A stretch of 64,000 nt of DNA from Zygnema circumcarinatum. Lineage: Eukaryota > Streptophyta > Zygnematophyceae > Zygnematales > Zygnemataceae. The notes below the pieces were generated by a model. It saw only the letters and a program-made list of their open reading frames with translations. It ran no database searches and had not been told where the DNA came from. How positions within the stretch are numbered: the first letter of the stretch is position 1; each line of letters begins with the position of its first letter. The stretch spans positions 2,065,702 through 2,129,701 of the forward strand of contig CM074809.1 of NCBI GenBank assembly GCA_037447605.1, given 5' to 3'. Below, in pieces: positions 58,401 through 64,000 of the stretch. A program made the translations under genes and the position numbers.

Positions 58401-61128
58401 TACCTCAGTCATACCCTTAGTATTTCGCCTGTTTTGGAGCAGAGGTTGATCAGGTGTGGTCGCCCTTATCATTGAAAATGCAATAGATTAGAGGACTTTG
58501 GCAAGTTCCTCTTAGAACGGTTTTCATACCCATAACATTAGCACAGTGCTTTAACCCGGGTTTATTGGTCAAAGCATGTTTTATTAGCTGCTGTTTTGTA
58601 TTCCCCATGTTTCGCTTCTAAAAGGGTATCTTGTCAAGTGCTACAGCCTTTCGCATCAGTCTTCAAGTCTTCTTGCCTGCCAAGTGTACATGCTTAGCTC
58701 TCAGCTTTTGGTGGATGGTTTGCCACTGTAAACCTAGCTTTGAAGATATGAACGTCGAGTGGAAGTTTTGCATTTACTCGAGGACACCAACCTGCTATTG
58801 TCACCCCAAGATTAACAGTGAAACTGACATTAGGCTTGTCTTCGACATTCATGATCGTCTTGAATCTTGTTCTCAAATGAGTCATTTGTTCAACCCTTCA
58901 TGTCTACCAACATGCGAACGACAACTCAATGCAACAGCCATGCAACAGCTGGAACGCATGCATCTGCAAATTGAGTCTAATTTCTTATGTATCTACTTGT
59001 TGTAATAGGGCGTGAATTCGATTGTAGCTGTTTACTTTCCTCGTCAGCTTGTTATCCGTGTTATGGACACAAATTTGCTTGGCCTTTTGGCAAGTAATTC
59101 ACCCACTAGTCACTTGCACGCGTGTAAGCTCTTGCCGAAAGGTATGATTGTTTGAGCCAACTGGTGCACAGCGCGCAGAAAGGTACTGTCGAAGGCTGAT
59201 GCTAACCTCCTTTATATTGCAGGTTTTCGTGAGACTCTGCGAGCAGACATGGATGTTGGTCGATTTCAACGGCCAGATTCTTCCGCCTCCAACATGAACC
59301 TTGTGTTGGTTTCACACGGCTTAACATTGCGGGTGTTCCTCATGCGCTGGTATAAGTGGACAGTAGAACAGTTTGAAGGCCTCTACAATTTCAGCAATAC
59401 GGGGATGATGGTTATGGAACGCGGACACGGAGGACGGTGAGTCATCCATTCTTACATAGACCGGTTATTGTTGAAAACGTTTTCTTTTGGGTTATTTTTC
59501 GGTCTCGAGTTCAAATCTTCTATCAACCAGCTGAATGCCTGAATGGAATGGTTGAAGAGGTGAGTGGAGGATAAATCTTGAATGGAGCTGTTTAGTAGAG
59601 GAGTCTGGATGACTGCACAGTTTTGGGGGGCTGCTAATGAATGGATCCAAAAGGCAGTCTACGTTCAGCCGAGTTTGGAAGAGCTGCCGAAGGTTCATTC
59701 GTAATTAAAAGAAGGAACCACTTTGCAGGAGGTGCTTGAGCCAACTTGTGCCTGCACTGGTTCAATCTCAGACCATGTCTGAGGTTGCGAGTGCTTTAAA
59801 ATGACTGACGAGAAAGTCACTCCTTAAATGGAGCATTCACTCTCAACTGAGACATGCCATCTAAGTCGTTGTATTCATGTTCTATTCGTCCCATCGTAAT
59901 CCGAATGTCTTGACCAAAGGTTTCAGGACGTGAATCTTTGCTACAGTCAAAACCTCAATAACGCATGCATATGGAAATGGCTTAGTCCACAAAATCTACA
60001 CTGACTTGAGCAGCTTCACTTTAATCTTGTCAAAATTATGTTCCTGGTGTGTTAAGCATCAAACCTGGGTGCTTTCCAAGAACGAGCTTGCACTTAAACC
60101 TGGGATCACTTGCAGTGTCATTTGACAACCTGAGCGAAGAAGAATGACACGAGATTTCGCTGGCAACTTTGCGGATACTGCCTACTTCGTGACAGTGTGT
60201 GTCTCCATTTGGCTGGAGTGCAGGTACACTCTGAGTAGCTACCATACAGAAGAGGAGCTCCGTGCTTTTGGTATGACAGATGGAATGATTGCCGATCAGC
60301 AGTGGTGAGATTCTTAACCTCTACTGGAGGCCCAGTCCCCTATTCTTTCCTGGCAGCAATTTGTGAATGTTATGCAGGGAGACAGGAGCTCCTTGGGCCG
60401 GACCGCTAACTTTGGGCAGTGCTGTCACCGTTTTGGAAATGGGGAAACATGAGGGCTTCACGTTGGTGGGATGATAAGAAGTTTAAACCATCTAGCTTAT
60501 GTAAGAGAACAGAGTCAGCGATGGGGGGTTTCTTAGCGACGGTGTCCTTAGTGAGGTTACCTTTGAAGCGTTATATGCTGGCCATTGTATCCGTTGGGCC
60601 ATCGTCCAATTTTTTTTTTTACAGCTGTTTGTTCCAAAATCTCGAAGGCAGCCAACCTCTCTGTTTAATCCCTTCTATCGGGGTTGCCTGCTGCTTGCGG
60701 AGTAGCGCAGCTTGACAAAAGTATTGAAGAGAAAACAAGACTTTCTCTTTGCGAAACTCTAATTGGGGTCCAGTTTTGCCATGGGCGTCGGAAGATTTCT
60801 TGTAAATTGAACATGCGAAGCTCGCTCATACACTTGCTAATAAATGTAACGAAGAAGAATGCTTCAGGGACTTAGCAAACTTCTGTTCCATTTAATGTTG
60901 TGAAAACTGAGGATGAGTGTTTATCGCCGCTGATGGTCTCTGTTCTGCTCTTATTTCTGCAGGCAAACAAAATCTAGACCGGGGGAGCTGAACTTTGAAT
61001 GGCAGACATCAGGGCCGGGCTTCTTTGATCATTTTGACCACTTGAACAAGGGAACCCTAGACAGCTATGTGCCGGCGGGGCTTTCCGATGTCTGTGAAAA
61101 GCATGAGGACTCCCTCATCATCCCTTAG
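55412..61128 (+). CDS. AT74-like phosphoglycerate-mutase/histidine phosphatase family protein
   Basis: Eight exons join in phase to 467 codons: 55412-55932, 56343-56445, 57185-57298, 57659-57743, 58275-58394, 59223-59436, 60224-60304, 60963-61128. The first 170 residues are Ser- and basic-rich, likely a plastid transit peptide plus linker. The catalytic domain starts RPRRIILVRHGQSEGN with phosphohistidine H183. It continues YFYVSPYSRTLQTLRGIGL, REEPRIREQDFGNFQDREKM, RYGRFFYRFPDGESAADVYD and LVLVSHGLTLRVFLMRWYKW with the second His (about 346). These match plant AT74-type proteins closely, which lack proven glycolytic mutase activity; the substrate is unknown. Upstream GTG 55379 is in frame, but ATG 55412 is the better start. 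Confidence 0.92.
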
Positions 61129-62200
61129 AAAGGAAATGGAGGAAAAAGTTCTCCTGTACTTTTTGTCCTCCAAATGATCGTCGTGATCCTATGATTGGTT
61201 CCTAGCGGGTATGGAGCTGCAGTTCTCACGGTCGACTGACCAGGTCATGTTTGCCAACATGCGAACGACAACTCAATCATTGAGATCAGATCTGTGATAG
61301 GAGATCGATTGTAAAGGATCTGTTTGGAAGTAAAGATTCAATTGATTATGAATCGGTAGCAGCTAGTTCTTGAACCGGCATCCTAGTTCTACTGCGTACT
61401 TGTAGTGAACTTTACATCCCTCTGGGTGACACGTGTTGTCGCGCACAATCAAAAGTTTGAAGTCGCGACATTTGTAGTTCAGGCCACGAGATATAATGTG
61501 GCATGAAAAGTATACAACTTGACATCATAACGTCAGGCGACAAGGACTTCGCAATTGTTTTGTGCATTACCTTTCTAGCTTCGCTGAATCCTGCACAAAT
61601 TGTAAGGTGTGTTAGGGTTTCTAGGACTTACTTTTCCTTCTGAAAATGCAAAATGAGGGTTTCCAGAGCTTTTCAAATGAGCAATTCCACAAAAGTGTTT
61701 CTAGAATTCCATGTTTCCAGAATATCTATAGTTTTCAAACTAGAGGATACGAATTTCCGGATCAGGCTTTCCAGAGCCTTCTACAGCGCACGACGATTTA
61801 AAGTCCCGAAGGAGCGCTACAACGCTCTCCCTTTCGTTCTGTTTGCGAAAGTTCCCTTCTTACCCCCCCCCCCTTTCCCTCCTTCCCAATAATCCAATGG
61901 CAATCTTCACGTGTTTTCTCGCTGGTCAAACCAGCTCAATACCGGAGCGTTGAGTTGAATAAGAGAGGTGTGGCATTGATCTCACGTGGTTGTTGAATCA
62001 ATTGCATGGAACTGTGCACAGTAGTAGTCTTGAGACTCTGGAATTTCTTGAAGTTTCTTTTGGAAAAGTTCTTTCTCCTTCAGCCTGTTCGAGTCGCGGA
62101 CCCCGACTCGGCCCCGCCTCGCGCCAGGTCGCCCCCCGCCCTCTCAATTCAGGCGACTTCCAAACTTGGACGTGCCTCGCCGTGCCGTACGGAACGGTCC
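61129..62200. other. Downstream intergenic region
   Basis: 3' flank of the AT74-like gene. It contains a CCAAT nine bases from CACGTG near 61892 (one base short of the ERSE-I spacing), a poly-C run at 61864-61873 and no recognisable gene. Confidence 0.4.
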
Positions 62201-62277
62201 AGAGCCGTTCACATCCTTCACCGGTACAGTAGGGGGTCCTCGTATTTACCGCCCTAAGGAGTGCGTCCTCAAGAAAT

Positions 62278-62400
62278 TCGCCCCGATTTTGCCGAAACCA
62301 CCTTTTTGTACGGTAACTTCGTGTTACCGTACTATCCATAGTATCCGTACTGTTCGTACTAACCGTACTATCCGTACTAGCTGTACTACAGTAGACCCCC
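62278..62400. repeat. CCGTACTA short tandem array and left direct repeat
   Basis: 62278-62335 (GATTTTGCCGAAACC, then TTTTTGTACGGTAA) recurs in the same orientation at about 63125-63175. It is followed by seven or so CCGTACTA/CGTACTA words of 9-10 bases to 62390. Confidence 0.65.
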
Positions 62401-63394
62401 CCAATATTTTCGGGGGGCGACTATTTACAGTGTACGTTTTCTGAATGTAGTGTACGTTTTCGGGGGGCAGCAAAAAAATCCTTTTTTTGGCTGCCCGGCG
62501 CTGTTTCATACTTTTGCAGAATAGATACAGACCTTTTTTCGTCGGATGTACGGATACAAGGTATGGGCGCAACACGTGGAGCGACATGATTGGTCGCGGC
62601 AACATATGACGTGACAAGTATGTTTGGGACCGTGACGTGACGAAACGAGAGGGGACAAAAGTGGAATCCGCGGACGGCAGTCGGAAATGGCGGGAAAAAA
62701 ACTGACAGATTTTTCCTGAAACACGCTACGTTATGTGCCCTATCTTTTTCTGTCAGTTTTAATCCCCGCCATTTCCGACTGCCGTCCGCGGACTCCACTT
62801 TTGTCGCGTCTCGTTTCGTCACGTCACGGTTCCAAACATACTTGTCACGTATGTTGCCGCGACCAATCATGTCGCTCCACGTGTTGCGCCCTTATACCTT
62901 GTAGACGCGCGCGCTTCGTACATTTCAAATCACAAATCCGGATCGGATCCGTACATCCGACGAAAAAAGGTCTGTATCTATTCTGAAAAGTATGAAACAG
63001 AAACGGGCAACCAAAAAAAGGATTTTTTTGTTGCCCCCCGAAAACGTACACTACATTCAGAAAACGTACACTGTAAATAGTCGCCCCCTATTTTCGCCCC
63101 TCTTATTTTCGCTACCCAATATTTTCGCCCTGATTTTGCCAAAACTACTTTTTGTACGGTAAACCTGTGTTATCCTACTGACCGTACTGACCGCAAGTGT
63201 CGCCGTAAGAGGCGCTCGCTCCTCTCCTCTTCTTCTGGGCTTCGATATGGTACGATACGATACGATACGTGCGAACAAACAGTAACTCTAACCTAATACC
63301 GCCCGCCTATTGTTAACACGGACACCCTTATATTTTCGCTACCCAATATTTTCGCCCAATATTTGCCGAAACCATGGCGAAAATATTGGGGGGG
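62396..63394. mobile_element. Older element with CCCCCCCAATATTTTCG termini (host of nested insertion)
   Basis: A 17-bp perfect inverted repeat, CCCCCCCAATATTTTCG at 62396-62412 and its complement at 63378-63394, brackets the younger foldback. Further CAATATTTTCGCCC copies lie at 63117-63130 and 63343-63358. I infer an older non-autonomous element into which the 62413-63088 element jumped. Its exact ends and target duplication are not clear. Confidence 0.45.
62413..63088. mobile_element. Foldback transposon with 8-bp TSD TATTTTCG
   Basis: TATTTTCG at 62405-62412 and 63089-63096 forms an exact 8-bp duplication. The termini read GGGGGCGACTATTTACAGTG inward from both ends. The arms are about 300 bases each and pair almost throughout, leaving a loop near 62711-62750. 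The right arm has an extra block of about 44 bases (62905-62948). TGTACGTTTTC occurs twice near each end, a subterminal repeat such as transposases bind. Each arm carries CCAAT-N10-CACG. No coding capacity. The 8-bp duplication suggests hAT- or Mutator-type mobilisation. Confidence 0.85.
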
Positions 63395-63405
63395 TGTAGC
63401 CATTA

Positions 63406-63562
63406 GGGGGTGTCAGACTTAACAAAATCTTACGAAAAGCGTTACGAAAAAAATGGTTACGAAAGTACTCCGCCGCAGGAGGATCGCGATTATACTGGAG
63501 TACTCGTTCTGATGTCAAACTTACGAACACGCGTACTGAAATTTTTTAAGTCTGACACCCCC
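63406..63562. mobile_element. MITE copy C (TA-flanked, GGGGGTGTCAGAC termini)
   Basis: A 157-bp element starting GGGGGTGTCAGACTTAA and ending with its complement, with TA outside both ends (63404-63405, 63563-63564). The ends match copies A and B at 27.8-28.3 kb apart from one base, while the interiors differ, so it is a diverged member or separate subfamily. Confidence 0.8.
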
Positions 63563-63599
63563 TATTACCAGGGCTCGTCAAATAGGGGAGATCCCCTAA

Positions 63600-64000
63600 C
63601 ATCGTAAATAGCTTATTTATGTAAGATTTTGAGATTAGTTTACGTGATTTCAACTTAAATACCACACAAGCCCCAAAAAAGCATTTTTTTGGTTAAAAAC
63701 AAAAAGGAAATGAATTGCATTTGCAATGACAATAGCAATGATGTATATGAACTTTACTTGTTGGTATAACAACACGGCTTTAGAAACTGGTGCAACCTCT
63801 TTGACTCTTATAGATTGGTAAATTTTACCAATCAATTAGAACAACTGTGCATTTGGCAATCACAACATATAGTTGCTTATTCAAAAACCCAATTGCACGA
63901 AAACTTTGTAGATCCAATCCTAAGCTCTCTATTTCCTTTTCCATCCATCATTAATTACTCCAAGTATCACTTTAGAATCCATCATAGTCTTGAAATTTCC
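63600..64000. other. AT-rich terminal stretch
   Basis: No repeats, motifs or coding signal recognised. Confidence 0.4.

Overview
The window is nuclear DNA of a streptophyte, either a green alga of the charophyte grade or a non-seed land plant. The evidence is spliceosomal introns, a TBL/PMR5-type wall acyltransferase, an MBD9-type chromatin protein, an AT74-type phosphoglycerate-mutase-like protein and plant-style G-box promoters. I cannot name the species. Three 10-base N gaps (11107, 29498, 39687) mark scaffold joins, and all genomic sequence here is mosaic with degenerate transposons.

Layout. 1-11150: two decayed Ty3/gypsy LTR retrotransposons lying head to head, the left one on the minus strand and running off the window edge, the right one on the plus strand. 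11150-12900: intergenic, with CCGTAC-rich and CCAAT/G-box sequence leading into 12939-15252 (+), a TBL/PMR5 family gene whose four exons I could join in phase. 15875-16613 (-): small unidentified gene, probably secreted. 17948-23198 (+): the U11/U12-59K (PDCD7) subunit of the minor spliceosome, nine exons. 24091-26640 (-): a CCHC zinc-knuckle plus DEDDy 3'-5' exonuclease, four exons. 27818-29694: three hairpin-forming non-autonomous DNA transposons. 30278-33766 (+): a YqaJ-type exonuclease. 35834-40325 (-): a PhoD-type metallophosphatase, nine exons, one with a GC-AG intron. 41206-54704 (-): a roughly 3000-residue MBD9-like chromatin remodelling subunit, ten exons, with a huge Pro-Gln hexanucleotide repeat. 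55412-61128 (+): an AT74-like histidine phosphatase sharing a divergent promoter with MBD9. 62200-63600: nested foldback elements and MITEs.

The genes do not form a pathway. Two nuclease genes and a spliceosome gene lie together, but nothing suggests co-regulation beyond a shared promoter architecture. That architecture is the most notable signal: a CCAAT-N10-CACG composite (the plant ERSE-I arrangement) or its CAAAT variant, embedded in a G-box, lies upstream of four genes and also in both arms of a foldback transposon. Exon models were built by hand from GT-AG (one GC-AG) sites, reading phase and recognised protein motifs. No database search was possible.
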